A stretch of 64,000 nt of DNA from Arcuatula senhousia. Its lineage: Eukaryota > Mollusca > Bivalvia > Mytilida > Mytilidae. Each line of letters starts with the position of its first letter. Positions within the stretch are counted from its first letter, which is position 1. The notes beneath the pieces are model-generated. The model saw nothing but the letters and a program-made list of their open reading frames with translations, did not search any database and was not told where the DNA came from. This document shows, one piece after another, positions 21,674 to 33,240 of the stretch. The translations under genes were made by a program, and so were the position numbers. The DNA lies in assembly GCA_963971305.1 (NCBI GenBank), contig OZ020308.1, positions 34,439,275-34,503,274 of the forward strand. The letters are read 5' to 3'.

Positions 21674-23241
21674 TATATGTTGTGTACAAGTTACAATATC
21701 GTTCATGTTGCAACATGTACAAAAAATTTGTACATGTTGCAACATGTATGATGCAATCATACAAGTTGCAACATGTACACTAATTGCTGTACATGTTGCA
21801 ACATGTACAAACTTTTTAAAGAAATTTGTTCTAACTTGTACAATTGGTCAGTGAAGACATTTATGTTTCCTTGTTTTGTAAATAAAAGGTGTCAAATACA
21901 TAAAACTCAGTTTTAAATTAATTGTGTTTGTATTTTAATTTTTAAATTTACCCAGAAACTTGGATTAAATTATAATAGAAATGATAGAAGTTAAAAAACC
22001 ACTCAGCTTAAGCCGAGAATATGTTTAAAGGTTAAACACTACAAGGTTGCAAAAATGAGTGAAACACAGCAGAAGGTCTATCAAGAGATTGTTCAGCTTG
22101 CCAAGAACAATTCTATAACAATGCCTTGATACACTTTGAGCATTTTTTTAAGAGTCAATGTGTCATGCGAAAAAAAAACACGGAACACTGCCTGATTAAA
22201 TATTAATAGAGGGGCACAAGTCCCTTTGCAGCAGCTTACAACTTAACTGCCTTAGATAGGAGAGCTCTAAAGCTGTTCAACGTGATTAAAATTGAATCTT
22301 TTGAGAAGCTCATTTGGAAAGAATAGAAGCACATTTGAGAGAAATTGTTTTGAAGGTCAAATTTACCACAGAGTATAATTAGAGTCCATAGGAATAATCA
22401 AGTGTGAACGAGAGTAGTGCATAATGACAAAACGATTACATTGGAAGGACACAGATTGAGGATGTGTGATTGTAAGTGTAGCTGATGTACCTGATGTTAA
22501 ATGGAGTTTGAGGCTGTATGCAAAATGCCAGTAAGTAGAAGGCAATGTTTTTTTGTAATTGTAACAGGAAAAATTGTAAGGCAAGATGTGAGTGTCCCAA
22601 AAAAACAAATTGCAATGTATCTTGAAGTGTCATTCATGTACATCTTGCAATAAAAATTTGACTGGTCAATATTGCTGAACATTGTCCTTGGCATATTCTT
22701 GAAATATCTCCTTGATAACATTTGTGTTTGTAAATAAGAAACGGAGAAGTCGCACACGACAGCTAATCCCCTTGTCCTTGACATTAAAATGTAAGTAGAG
22801 GTGACCTAAATCTGAAACAGATGTCAAGTACTATCCAAGATCAACCTACTTTCCAAATATCATTCCTCTACTAATTGTAATAACCAAGATTTTCACTTTT
22901 ACCCAAGATATTGACAAAACAAAAACCATTATGTACAAACGTATGAATAAACAAACCAAAAGCTATATATCCCTTCTCAACTCCGTTGGGCACGGAGATA
23001 ATAAAGCAGAATTTCAAGCAAATTATATATTAAGTAGTTCATATAGCTAGCGACTTATCCTTATATGCCATTTGTACAAGTTAGAACAAATTTTATTCAA
23101 AAGTTTGTACATGTTGGAACATGTACAGCAAAAGATGTACATGTTGCAACTTGTACGATTGCACCATACATGTTGCAACATGTACAATTGTTTTGTGCAT
23201 GTTGCAACATGTACAATATTGTAACTTGTACACAACATATA
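21674..23241. mobile_element. 1.57-kb TIR element with arms of 20-bp palindromes
   Basis: Left arm 21674-21842 and right arm about 23068-23241 are reverse complements (tip TATATGTTGTGTACAAGTTA). Each arm carries four close variants of the perfect palindrome GTACATGTTGCAACATGTAC. The interior (about 1.2 kb) has only broken frames, for example a short plus-strand frame from about 22,055 (MSETQQKVYQEIVQLAKNN) that stops after 24 codons and a later piece near 22,250-22,325 (RRALKLFNVIKIESFEKL). The arms could be transposase binding arrays. The superfamily is not recognised. Confidence 0.75.
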
Positions 23242-24640
23242 CACACATAATAACAGTATCCACAATCATTTTTACATTCAGGTTAAACAAAGTGCAGGAT
23301 GAATTTGAATTAATCTTTAAATCTCGAAAAAAAAACACTTGTCACTGCTTCTTTTTATAAAAAATATGAATTAAAATTTCTAGTAGGACACCATAAGTTT
23401 TCAGTTATTCAAGACTTAAGATATCTCGGGGCTATTATAATTCTACAATAGATGATTTTCATTTTTGGTACCTTAATTTATAGATAAAAATATCAAATAA
23501 AAAGAGGGGGTCACAGTTCATTTTATAGCTCTAGTTGCATTCTAAAAATGGTAGTTTCAATATTTTATATAGAATATATAGGGAGTAAAGCAATAGAGGC
23601 ACCTAATTCAGAATTCCTACTATAGATTCAGCTCAAAATCTGATAGAAAGTCCCTTTTCTAAAGCTCTTCGAATTTCTATGAAAAAAACATAGGGTCACC
23701 GTTCAATCTTTCAAGATATTCCTTGAAATTGAAAATTTCCTATTCATTCTATATAAATTATCTCCCTTTGATTTAGTACGGGAAATTCTAAAAATGATTA
23801 AAAAGACCTTGCTCGTAGTTGGATAAAATATATTATATGTAATATAGTTTTTGTCTGCCATGTCCAGTTAGTTAATCAATTTCATAAAAAAAACAATATG
23901 TGCAAAAAGATCCTCGAGCCACCTTAACAACTAGCAAGGAACTACTGTGTAGGCAAGATACTCCGTATTCACATAAACATCAAGTAACAACCATCGATAC
24001 ATTTCATAACACAAGAACTGGCTATACCTGCGTAGGATACGGTTAAATCAGTCAATTTTGACAGTCCATTTAGAGCATCATCCAATTCACAAACAACAAT
24101 AAATACCTGTGAATCAGTCAATCTTGACAGTTCATAAAAAAAGCAAAACTACTATATCATTAACACAAAGTTATTCCTCCTAATAACCGAACACATCTGG
24201 CAATACTACCATTCCTCAAAACATCAACCCCCAACAATTTCTAAAGTAAAAATTACCCATAACTGAAAACCTAAGGATCGTATACAGTAACCAACGCCAA
24301 ACTTGCACCCAACAATTAATCAACATTCCAATCAGCATAATTGATCTATATAATAAACACCAAACGAACACCAAATCGGCACCAAAAACCTATTTATCAA
24401 ATTAAATAACAGGAATTTGTCAATTAGCATCCTCTGAATTTAACCACAAATGAAATCTTATATCTCTGCACCTTTCCCACTTAATAAAACACTGATAAAG
24501 ATTATCTAATGCGATACATATGACTAAAACTATAAATCTAGCTAAATGATATTCGAAATATAAAACAAAAACTTATACTGCAATTCATGAAAAATACACC
24601 TTGACAAAAGTAACAGTATATCTAGTTTAAATGTTGTTTC
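23242..24640. other. Non-coding spacer
   Basis: AT-rich. No long frame, splice-bounded exon or recognised repeat. Confidence 0.5.
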
Positions 24641-25045
24641 ATACCCACCATTTTGTTCTATTTTTGTCTTTGTGAACAAGATATTTATAAAAATATGAAA
24701 TTAACTAAAAGTATTGAAAACAGTTTTCGTATGCTAAAATTCCGAAAAGGGAAATTTAATCCAGCAAAAAACGTATCGATTATATGCAGTGTAAGGAAAG
24801 AAATCTGTTGTTGAAAGCGATATCGAATTGAGACAATCGGCAGATTAAAAAAAAATACTATTTGTTAAAGGTGCCGGCAGGCTGGGGTGTGCTTGCTCTG
24901 GGATACATCTGCATCAACATTAATTTCTATTTGTTAAATACACCATATGAGTCATAGCAAAGCCAAAAACAAAAACATGTAAAATACAAAACATATACAA
25001 AAAAACAACAGAGTATACAGAACATTAACATAGGGTGTTATAGTT
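24641..25045. repeat. Duplicated flank of the deaminase-like cluster
   Basis: About 24,735-24,930 is similar to about 28,505-28,720 ('CCGAAAAGGGAA', 'TGCAGTGTAA', 'GACAATC', 'GGATACATCTGCATCAACA' versus 'GAATACATCTTCATCAACA'). The duplicated unit therefore extends well downstream of the minus-strand genes. Confidence 0.6.
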
Positions 25046-25755
25046 TTTAGAACATTTTGACCAATATGGACCCTATTTTCGTAGTATTTTGCTTTATAAA
25101 GTTGCATACATCTGGAAGAAGCAAAGGTGTACCAAAGGGGTAATCAGTATCATAAAATCGTGAAGACAAAGACAAAACCGGCAGACAAAAAATCATCACA
25201 ACAAAACAAACCACATAACAACATAAAACACACACACATAACAACAAAACCGCATTCAGCAACGCGAACTCAAGTCGAAACGAGAGTGAACTCAGGTGCT
25301 TCGGAAGAGTAAGCAGTTCCTGCTTGCTATTGCACACCCGTCACGTTGCCAAAGATCGATTAAGTGTTGGTCAAATCCGGAAAGGATGACATTACAAAAC
25401 TCTATGTCAAACCAACATCTGTGCTCATCTGAGAGATAGAAATCCCGTATTTGCATACCAGCACATGATGTCGTCCGTAAAATTTCTTGAGTGATGACAA
25501 CAACCTGGGAGCAACGTACCCCTGTGTTAACAATTTGCTTGTCAGCCGTGTAGCTCTATCAAGGAAGTCGTTGTACTCCCCACATGCTCTGGAATAACGA
25601 ATCAATTGTGATACGTAAACTCCATATGCTGGAGCGGACGGAATGTTGCTACACAGAAAGGGAAAGTTAACTATTGGAAAGTTGAAGTCATCACGTTTGT
25701 CATAGAGCTTTTTACAAAGCCTTCCTTGTGTGTCAATTTCGAGAAATAGATCCAA
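25046..25755 (-). pseudogene. Truncated retroelement: C-terminal coding fragment plus R1 tail
   Basis: The coding fragment at 25755-25402 (117 aa) contains KRDDFNFPIVNFPF, PAYGVYVSQLIRYSR and FYGRHHVLVCKYG, then stops. The R1 tail follows in the same orientation to about 25,060. This copy shows the normal order of coding block then tail, and explains the many solo tails elsewhere as 5'-truncated or rearranged copies. No catalytic reverse-transcriptase motif remains. Confidence 0.7.
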
Positions 25756-26884
25756 ATATGAAGCAGACCTCCTAGAATCTGTAGTGTCCTTTACCTCAAG
25801 TTCCTTCGGATATATGAGATGTAAATCAGTTATAAATTGGGATTCAAAATTCGTTGCATATGAATAATTTGATTATTTAAGTCGATGCTTTGATTTAGAT
25901 TTAATTTAATAAACATAGTATGTCTTTATTGTTTGTTTATGTTACATTACAGAAGAAAATGATATTCTTTAATATAATTGATGCCTAAAGGTATTTACAG
26001 TTATTTTGTAAAATAATAAGTATACACGACAATAGTATATTGACTCTATACATACAATAATTGAGGTTTAAAAAATAATATGGCACCAAAGTTCCACGAA
26101 AATAAATTTTGCTACTCCTGACGCACGTTTCGTCTATTGAAGACTCATCAGAGGCGCTCTACCAAAAATATTGAAAAAGCGAAAAACTATTATCATGAGG
26201 AGCATTTGAACAATAAAAGCAAAACATACCGCAAAGGGGAACCAAATAATCACTAAGATGATCAACTTTTGTCTGGGGTAGGAAGAACCTTAAGTTTAGA
26301 CAGTTATGAAATTTAAACGGAAAGAAAGATAGAAGAAAACACAAGGTTCATAAAGTGTTTTCTTATTTTGAGTCGAATTAAGCTATAGCTGACCTATTAT
26401 TATTGTATTTTAGCTAAAAAATACATTTAATTTTCAAACTAAATTATCGAAGAAACAAGTCAATAATTCATTCTACAACATCCCTCTCTTCGTTTATGTG
26501 ACTAAGATCAAATGTAAGGAAAGCGATACCAATTCCAATGCCCCATTCGAATGTCCAAAGTCCGAAAGAGCAAAGACGACGCCAGTAACTATGAACGAGA
26601 ACAGCACAAAAAACACAAAAGCTGGTAAATAGCAATCAACACACAAACTCAAGTCGAAACGAAATTGAACTCAGGTGCTACAAAAATGATAGCAATATGT
26701 TTGTCCAAAAAGTGATATATAGCTACTAACTTGTAGCAGCATTATATGTATCGATTTGCTCAAATATAGAATAATTATAATATAAAAAGACATGTTTTAA
26801 CACAATTAACAGTACACATAACGATTTATAAATGACTAAATGAATATTGAGCAAATAATTTAAAGAAAAAAAGATTTCAAAAAG
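25756..26884. other. Spacer with short repeats R3 and R1
   Basis: About 26,090-26,175 carries the R3 signature (CGTTTCGTCTATTG, GACTCATCAGAGGCGCTCTA), also at 42.55 and 42.9 kb. About 26,525-26,685 is a degenerate minus-strand R1 tail. About 26,748-26,880 immediately follows deaminase-like copy A and is duplicated at 36,178-36,300. Confidence 0.6.
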
Positions 26885-27745
26885 TTATAATTCAAAGCAG
26901 TTGTGTTCCATTAGAAAAAAGTCAACACATTTATCTCTGTAAAAGTTTTTTCTTTTCTTTTTGGCAGCTCTGTTTCTTTCTCTATGTGATAATTTATGTT
27001 TTTCTCTCCTTTTCATTCTCTGGCTTAAATAAAAATCGTTTCCTTGATCATCCCATGGTAGCAAAAAGCAATCACTGTCACAATTAAAACGGTCCTTTAG
27101 CCCCAAATAATGTGGATCTAAACAATAAACATATTTGCATTTTTGTAAGGTCCTAATTGCAATATCTAAATCGGTGTCCCAATAAACATTTTTATAGGAA
27201 ACAACAAAAGGGGTTCTGTTCCTTTTAGCAAAATAATAAATAAGACTAGCACAACGATGGCTGCTTAAAGTACAGGGAATGAGATGTGAGAAAATGCATA
27301 TAAAGAAACGCTGGTTTCTTCCAAACCTTTTATAGAAAGTATGTTTCATAAGTTTAAACACATTTATCCCATCTGGATGACATTTGTCTTTATTAAGTTT
27401 CATAGCTTTTCTAATAGTCCCTTCTGGATCAAGCAACCTTGCTTCACCGTGAATATTTGGTTCAGACAGATTTAAGAGTATTGTAATCCTTCCAAAAGTC
27501 ATACTTGATGCACTACAATTGAAATTCTGTGGCTCTTTTCCAGAATTTGTCCATTTAGGTATTTCGTTGCGAGGTTCGACTATAAATTCAAAATGTCTTT
27601 TTGAAAGTTCATCCTCCGATAGCAATGCTGCAATTAGAAATTGCTTTTCGTCTCGTTGAAAAGCTTTAATTAAATATGGTAAAGCATTTTCCCCTAAATG
27701 TCTTAAAAGAGATGAAATTTCTAATAATGACTCCAGGAAAACCAT
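26885..27745 (-). CDS. Deaminase-like protein, copy A (intact, intronless)
   Basis: 286 aa with ATG at 27745 and stop at 26885. Residues 1-90 form a mixed alpha/beta N-terminal part. His99-Gly100-Glu101 lies in NIHGEARLLDP, and Pro157-Cys158 with Cys165 lies in IPCTLSSHRCASLI. In zinc-dependent deaminases, H-x-E and P-C-x(2-6)-C supply the zinc ligands and catalytic Glu. Here the two motifs are about 55 residues apart, longer than in APOBEC proteins. A strand-helix pattern follows (PFVVSYKNVYW, YVYCLDPHYLG). Residues about 244-270 are Lys/Arg-rich, possibly a nuclear or nucleic-acid-binding tail. The coding sequence shares its whole length with copies B and D. The substrate is unknown, and another zinc-binding fold is possible. 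Expression is unproven. Confidence 0.7.
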   Translation of the reverse strand: MVFLESLLEISSLLRHLGENALPYLIKAFQRDEKQFLIAALLSEDELSKRHFEFIVEPRNEIPKWTNSGKEPQNFNCSASSMTFGRITILLNLSEPNIHGEARLLDPEGTIRKAMKLNKDKCHPDGINVFKLMKHTFYKRFGRNQRFFICIFSHLIPCTLSSHRCASLIYYFAKRNRTPFVVSYKNVYWDTDLDIAIRTLQKCKYVYCLDPHYLGLKDRFNCDSDCFLLPWDDQGNDFYLSQRMKRREKHKLSHRERNRAAKKKRKNFYRDKCVDFFLMEHNCFEL

Positions 27746-28060
27746 GACCAGTGACGTAATATCTAAATAAGTTTAGAGAAGCACTTATGTCTTGTATAGA
27801 CATACAGTTGATAGTATTACTTATATTTGGACAAAAAGAAATTCCACAAATTTAAGTAAAATCCTTACGTAATCATATTATAAGACAACACAAAATATGA
27901 TACTGTGCATCTGATTAAAAGTTTCGGTTATAGATTTCTAAAAATGAAATTAATTTTGTTTTCTATTCCGGGTAAGTATTTAAAAATAGTTTGATCTATT
28001 GTCTATCAAGTTACATATTTTCTAAAAATAGCATTTAGACTTTTATGGTTGTATTGTCTT
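27746..28060 (-). promoter_or_regulatory. Conserved upstream block of copy A
   Basis: About 27,820-28,060 aligns with 30,980-31,285 upstream of copy B, with long matching phrases ('TTCTATTCCGGGTAAGTATT' versus 'TTCTATTTCGGGTGGATATT'; 'TTGTCTATCAAGTTACATAT'). A shorter CGGGT core recurs upstream of copies C and D (35,400 and 52,905). Shared descent explains it. A promoter role is inferred from position only. Confidence 0.4.
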
Positions 28061-29440
28061 GTTTAAATTATTCGGTTTGCGGGCCATAGGTTGCATAATA
28101 AAAAAGACAATATCATTGGTGTTTGACAAATTATAATGAAAAGTGAAGAAAAAAGAAAAGTAATCAAAACCAAAAACGCTCGACAAGGGATTAAGCCATA
28201 CCCAGTACCGAGGATATCAACCATGTGGATTTCAAAAAAAGATATCTGGTGTTCTGAATAATGTTTAATTCAAACAATACGAAATGTCAATGTTAAAAAA
28301 AAATAAAAAATTTGGTAAATTCATATTAGACCAGTCTGAAGACAAGGCTTATAAATAGCCACAAAACCCTCCATTCCACTAGAAGCAGTTATCAGCCCAG
28401 TGGTATCAAAGTAAAAATACCAAAATGGGCATGAAACAGGAAAAAATAATCAAAAATAAAGGTAGGTTTTTGTTTTATTAAAAAAAATGGTTTAACTAGT
28501 GAAAATATGTTTGACGAGAGTCCGAAAAGGGAATTCGGGAATTCATACCATTAAAAATATATCGATAGTGTGCAGTGTAAAGAAAAAAAACCCTGTTGCT
28601 GTTAAGACAATCAGCAAATAAAAAAAAAATATTTGTAAAAATTGCCAGTCGCCCCATACTACCAGCAGACCGGAGGTGTGATTGTTTAAGAATACATCTT
28701 CATCAACAGTGATGTATCATCGTGCATAAAGGAATATAATGTTTCTTGTTCTGAACACGACAATAGTATATTGACTATACATAACATGATTGAGCCTTAA
28801 GAAGAATTAGAATTAAAACAAGATTCATCAAACGTTTTCCTGTTTATAGTCGATTTAAGCTATAGTTGGCGTATTACTATTGTATTCAAACTAAAAGTTT
28901 ATTTAGTTTTTTTTTTGCTGCATTGTATTTTAAAAAAGAAATGATGATTTTAAGTCTCTGATGCTCAAATAACTTTCTAAGACCATTGAAAAAACGTGTT
29001 ATCCCATGATAGTTTGTTTCATGTGTATTGTGACCACATTGGCAGTTGTTAAAAGGCGTAACCCAACCAAGTTAAAAAAAATTATATATATATATCTAAG
29101 ATAAAAGGCGAACCAAGAGAAACGAATTGGGTCATTACATGTACATAAAAGATAAAACGTAAATAATATATATATATTTTGATAAACCGTAAACAAAGAG
29201 AAATAAATTACGTCATTCTATGCATGTATCAGATAAAAATTAAACAAACAGAGATATATGAGGCATTTTATACTTGTATAAATTTTAACTAAGAGAAAAA
29301 TATTGGGTCTATATCGATCTGATGTAATATACATGTAATCACAATTTTATAAATTCGAGACTAATTTAATTTATCAATGGATTTACGACTAAGAATAATA
29401 CTTACTTTTGATTTATGTTTAAATTATGGATAATAAAAGT
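28061..29440. other. Intergenic spacer with duplicated flank
   Basis: 28,505-28,900 is similar to 24,735-24,930 and to parts of 25,990-26,420 ('CACGACAATAGTATATTGAC', 'AAGCTATAG'). Elsewhere AT-rich, with (TA)n at about 29,080-29,180. No gene. Confidence 0.5.
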
Positions 29441-30085
29441 AACAGTGTCTACGATTTTAGATTTTGGACATTGTTTCAATTCTGTTCCATGGTTAAACTC
29501 CTGGAGCAAATGAGTTCACTTTGCTGATTTTGGTTTTGTTTGTTGTACCGGTATGTTTTTCATTTGCTTTGCTTTTTGTTTTGTTGTGATGATTTTCTTG
29601 TCTACCTAGTTTGTCTATCTCTTCGGAATGACGCTATTTGATTGACCCCTTGGTACAAATTTGCTTATTTTATACCTACATTATTTGTCAATCATTATTT
29701 ATGCAAGGTTTATCAAGCGTTTTCTTGTTTCGAACCGAATTCGTATAAAACATTTTAGGTGTAATCAGTGTATTGTTATTGTACATGTATTTAAACATTA
29801 TTTCTTTTTATTTTGTTAATTTTTTTATATGAAAAAAAAAAACAATATACTTTTTCACCTCGTCGTCGTGGTCCCCATAATATCAAATGTTAAAAAAGAT
29901 AAAAAGGGCCGGGTGGGTGCTCAAAGGCATATGTAGCTAAATCCCTAAACTGAGATCAACTTGACTGCTCAAAAATAGAACGGTTGCATCATAAAATATA
30001 CAGTTTAGGTCACATAGTGGTTTTAGGATGATTTCAAAATATTAAACAAATGAATTAATTTAAAGAATTTAAGATACAAAAACTT
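29441..30085. other. Spacer with a degenerate R1 tail and duplicated flank
   Basis: 29,490-29,680 resembles R1 (TTGTTGTGATGATTTT, CCCCTTGGTAC). 29,700-29,790 again resembles the flank seen at 26,345 and 28,815. No coding. Confidence 0.45.
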
Positions 30086-30952
30086 TTAAGAACATTCGTT
30101 GTCCATTAGAACAAAGTCTATACATTTATCTCTTTCAAAGTTTCTTTTCTTTTTTCTTACAGTTCTGTTTCTAGAGTTTTTTGTTGATAATTTCTGTTTT
30201 TCTCTTCTTTTAATTCTTTTGCTTAAATAGAAATCGTTTTCTTGCTCATCCCACGGTAGAAGAAAACAATCACTACCACATGTAAAACGGTTCTTTAATC
30301 CCAAATAATGTGGATCTAAACAATAAACATTATTGCTTTTCTGTAAGGTTTCCAGTGCTGTAACAAAATTGGTATCACAATACACATTTTTATACGAAAT
30401 ACAAATAATTGGCATTTTGTTTCTTTTAGCAAAAAGACAAATAAGGCTTGCACAACGGTGATTGCTTAAAGTACATGGAATAAGCTCAGAGAACATGCAT
30501 ATCCCAAAGAGCTGGTTTCTTCCAAACTTTTTATAGAAAGCATGTCTCATAAGTTTATACACATTTGTCACATCTGAATAACATTTGTCTTTATAAAGCT
30601 TTATGGCTTTTCTTAGAGTCCCATCTGGATCAAGCAACCTTGCTTCACCATGAATATTTGGTTCAGAAAGATTTAGAAGAATCGTAACCCTTCCAAAAGT
30701 CATAGTTGATGCACTACAATTGAAATTCTGTGGTTTTTTTCCCGAATTTGTCCATTTAGCTATTTCGTTGCGAGGTTCGACTATAAATTCATAGTCTCTA
30801 TTTGCTAGTTCATCCTCTGATAGCAATGCTGCAACGAGAAATTGCTTTTCGTCTCGTTTAAAAGTTTGATTTAGATAAGGTAAAGCATTTTTACCTAAAT
30901 GTCTAAGCAGATATGATATTTCTACTAATGAATCCAGGGAGAACATGATCAC
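30086..30952 (-). CDS. Deaminase-like protein, copy B (intact, intronless)
   Basis: 288 aa, ATG at 30952. Very similar to copy A along its whole length. Motifs are His101-Gly-Glu103 (NIHGEARLLDPDG) and Cys160-x6-Cys167 (IPCTLSNHRCASLI), with a basic C-terminus (residues about 245-272) ending DFVLMDNECS. Relative to copy A the start adds two residues (MIMF). Conservation of frame, motifs and length against copy A, while third positions and flanks have drifted, suggests both were under selection for some time. Same orientation and unit structure as A, consistent with tandem duplication. Confidence 0.7.
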   Translation of the reverse strand: MIMFSLDSLVEISYLLRHLGKNALPYLNQTFKRDEKQFLVAALLSEDELANRDYEFIVEPRNEIAKWTNSGKKPQNFNCSASTMTFGRVTILLNLSEPNIHGEARLLDPDGTLRKAIKLYKDKCYSDVTNVYKLMRHAFYKKFGRNQLFGICMFSELIPCTLSNHRCASLICLFAKRNKMPIICISYKNVYCDTNFVTALETLQKSNNVYCLDPHYLGLKNRFTCGSDCFLLPWDEQENDFYLSKRIKRREKQKLSTKNSRNRTVRKKKRNFERDKCIDFVLMDNECS

Positions 30953-31290
30953 TGAGGTTAACTCCTTTTAACTTGTCAGCTAGCAAATATAGAGAAACCA
31001 TACTGTTCTGTATGTACATGTACATAAACTTATTACTATTACTTATATTTGAATAAACTGAAAATCCCCAAATTATTTAAAATCCTTGCGTTATTATTTT
31101 ATAAGAAAACACAAAAAATAAAATTGATAACGTTAATGTGTTGTGCATCTGATTCGAAGTTTCGGTAATAGATTTTTAAAAAGTGAAATTAATTTTATTT
31201 TCTATTTCGGGTGGATATTTAAAAATAGATATATTTATTGTCTATCAAGTTACATATAATCTAAAAATAGCATTTAGATAACAGCACTTT
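30953..31290 (-). promoter_or_regulatory. Conserved upstream block of copy B
   Basis: Homologous to 27,820-28,060 upstream of copy A. Contains TATTTAAAAATAG on the plus strand (TATTTTTAAATA on the coding strand), a possible TATA-like element about 260-270 bases from the ATG. Position and conservation are the only evidence. Confidence 0.35.
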
Positions 31291-31984
31291 TGAAGTTGAC
31301 TGTGTTTTTGGAAACTCAAAAGTATTGTCTTTATTATTCGGATAACAATTTCCTTGTACTGCACTTGGTCGATATCATCGGTGCTGCATTTGGCTTCCCT
31401 ATTTGAATTTGATTCATTTACTTCACAAAACTTTCGGTTTTAGACCTTCAAATGTTTTGATTCAAATGCTGCTGATTAGCGGTTACTCCTTGAAATATGC
31501 ATTAACAATAAATTCATCATTTCTTAATTATTGGTATTTATACCGCTTTGGTATTATTGGCATATTCATAAATAGTATAACACCTCGTTTTATTGATGAA
31601 CGCTTTAGTAATTTGTATTATTTCCTAACGTGTTATAATAGGTATAGTATTTAACGGTCGATGCGGAAATAAAAACAACTTTTATGTTTATGAAAAGAGT
31701 GATCCTTGTTCCCTCAAGTTGAACTTAGAGGAATTATTTTCCTTTAATTGTCTTGAATGTTACCAGAATAGCACGGCTTTGTCCATCCTTGTTTTTGCCG
31801 ATGTTTTTTTATTTACAGAAAAGTGTTTTTTTTATCACATTGGTGTTTACGTTATTAATTACAAAATTCTTTAATTGTATATTCAGATTTCCGCACCAAC
31901 AGTTCAAAAAGGTTATTCAAAAATAGTTGATATTGTATACTTAAACAAATATTGGTTGGTTTATAAACAGTTATAACTATCTCT
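31291..31984. other. Spacer; 31,635 onward is the distal flank of the copy C unit
   Basis: 31,640-31,920 aligns with 51,178-51,520 near copy D ('GGTCGATGCG', 'AAAACAACTTT', 'CCAGA(A)TA.GCAC', 'TTTGTCCATC'). This marks the downstream edge of a segmental duplication containing copies C and D. The 83-aa plus-strand frame at 31,403 is not supported. Confidence 0.55.
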
Positions 31985-32335
31985 ATCTCTATTTTCTATC
32001 TCTCAGATGAGCACAGATGTTGGTTTGACATAGAGTTTTGTAATGTCATCCTTTCCGGATTTGACCAACACTTAATCGATCTTTGGCAACGTGACGGGTG
32101 TGCTATAGCAAGCAGGAACTGCTTACTCTTCCGGAGCACCTGAGTTCACTCTCGTTTCGACTTGGGTTCGCGTTGCTGAATGCGGTTTTGTTGTTATGTG
32201 TGTTTGTGTTTTATGTTGTTATGTGGTTTGTTTTGTTGTGATGATTTTTGTCTGCCGGTTTTGTCTTTGTCTTTACGGTTTTATGATACTGATTACCCCT
32301 TTGGTACACCTTTGCTCCTATCATATTTTCAAAAA
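31985..32335 (+). repeat. R1 3'-tail copy
   Basis: Near-complete R1 tail: 'TCTATCTCTCAGATGAGCAC', 'GTGTGCTATAGCAAGCAGGA', ending 'CCTTTGGTACACCTTTGC'. It lies inside the duplicated copy C unit and is absent from the matching D unit, so it inserted after the duplication. Confidence 0.75.
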
Positions 32336-32790
32336 ATCAAACCATAAGTAGATGATTATTTCATGTGAAAAAAACAACAACAGAATATGGTTGTACTAGT
32401 AAAAATGTGTTTGCTAAAAGAATACATATTTTTTTTTTAATAAAACGTAAATATATATAATTAGAAGAATGACAAAAAAGTTCTTGGAAAGTTTTACCTG
32501 AAGAAAAAAGTCTAAATCTTTATCTCTTTGAAAAATTTAAGAAAGGATATGGAGTAAATGAACATGAGACCACAACACATATGTTAACTCCACCTGCAAT
32601 TAATGTTTATGAGGTGTATGGCAATTTCGAAAAAGTATTCCTCCTCAGCAGCACTAGAACCCAAACAAAGGAAATCCACAATTCAAAAGATGTTCAAAAT
32701 GCATTAAGCCTAACAAAATCCAAATATATATAGCTAAGGGCAAAACTACGATGATGGGAGTTAAACCTTAGGTTTTAGCATTTACATAAA
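32336..32790. other. Spacer between two R1 copies
   Basis: AT-rich sequence. 32,337-32,420 partly resembles 51,640-51,700 (downstream flank of copy D). No gene. Confidence 0.4.
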
Positions 32791-33240
32791 TCAGAGCGAC
32801 ACGTCTGACGCAAAAATTGCTCACACAGCGTTATGTTGCTCCTCAGTTGCTGTCTTCACTTAAGAAATTTTATGGAAGACATCATGCACTTATAGACAAA
32901 TATGGGATTTTGATCTCTCAGACGAGTGCAGATGTTGGTTTGTCATAGGCTTTTGTTTTGTTTTCCTTTACCGCATTTGACACGCTGAATGGGCTATTGG
33001 CAAGGCGACAGGTGTATTATATAGCAAGCAGGAACTCCTTACTCTTCCGGAGCACCTGAGTTCACTCTTGTTTCGACTGGAGTTCGCGTTGTTGATTGAT
33101 ATTCAGTTATTTTGTGTTTCCATGTTTTACATGTTGTCTGTTTTTGTCCCGTTCTTGTTGGTGTTTACTGGTTTTGTCTCTGCCCTTTCAGACTTTTGAA
33201 ATTCGTATACCTCATTGGTACCTCTGCTTCTTTATATAGT
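32791..33240 (+). pseudogene. 5'-truncated retroelement: last codons plus R1 tail
   Basis: Starts with the end of the coding block (encoding AKIAHTALCCSSVAVFT-like decayed sequence, then KFYGRHHALIDKYG) and continues into the R1 tail from about 32,908 ('GGGATTTTGATCTCTCAGAC') to about 33,235. Confidence 0.65.

Noticed and set aside
21690..21830. Reading the CATG palindromes as p53-family binding sites
   Set aside because: The repeated core does not satisfy RRRCWWGYYY (flanking C and A break it), and a transposon-end role explains the arrangement better.
22363..22784. Three overlapping minus-strand frames of 65-95 aa inside the palindrome-armed TIR element
   Set aside because: No transposase motif, frames overlap one another, composition as expected by chance in AT-rich DNA.
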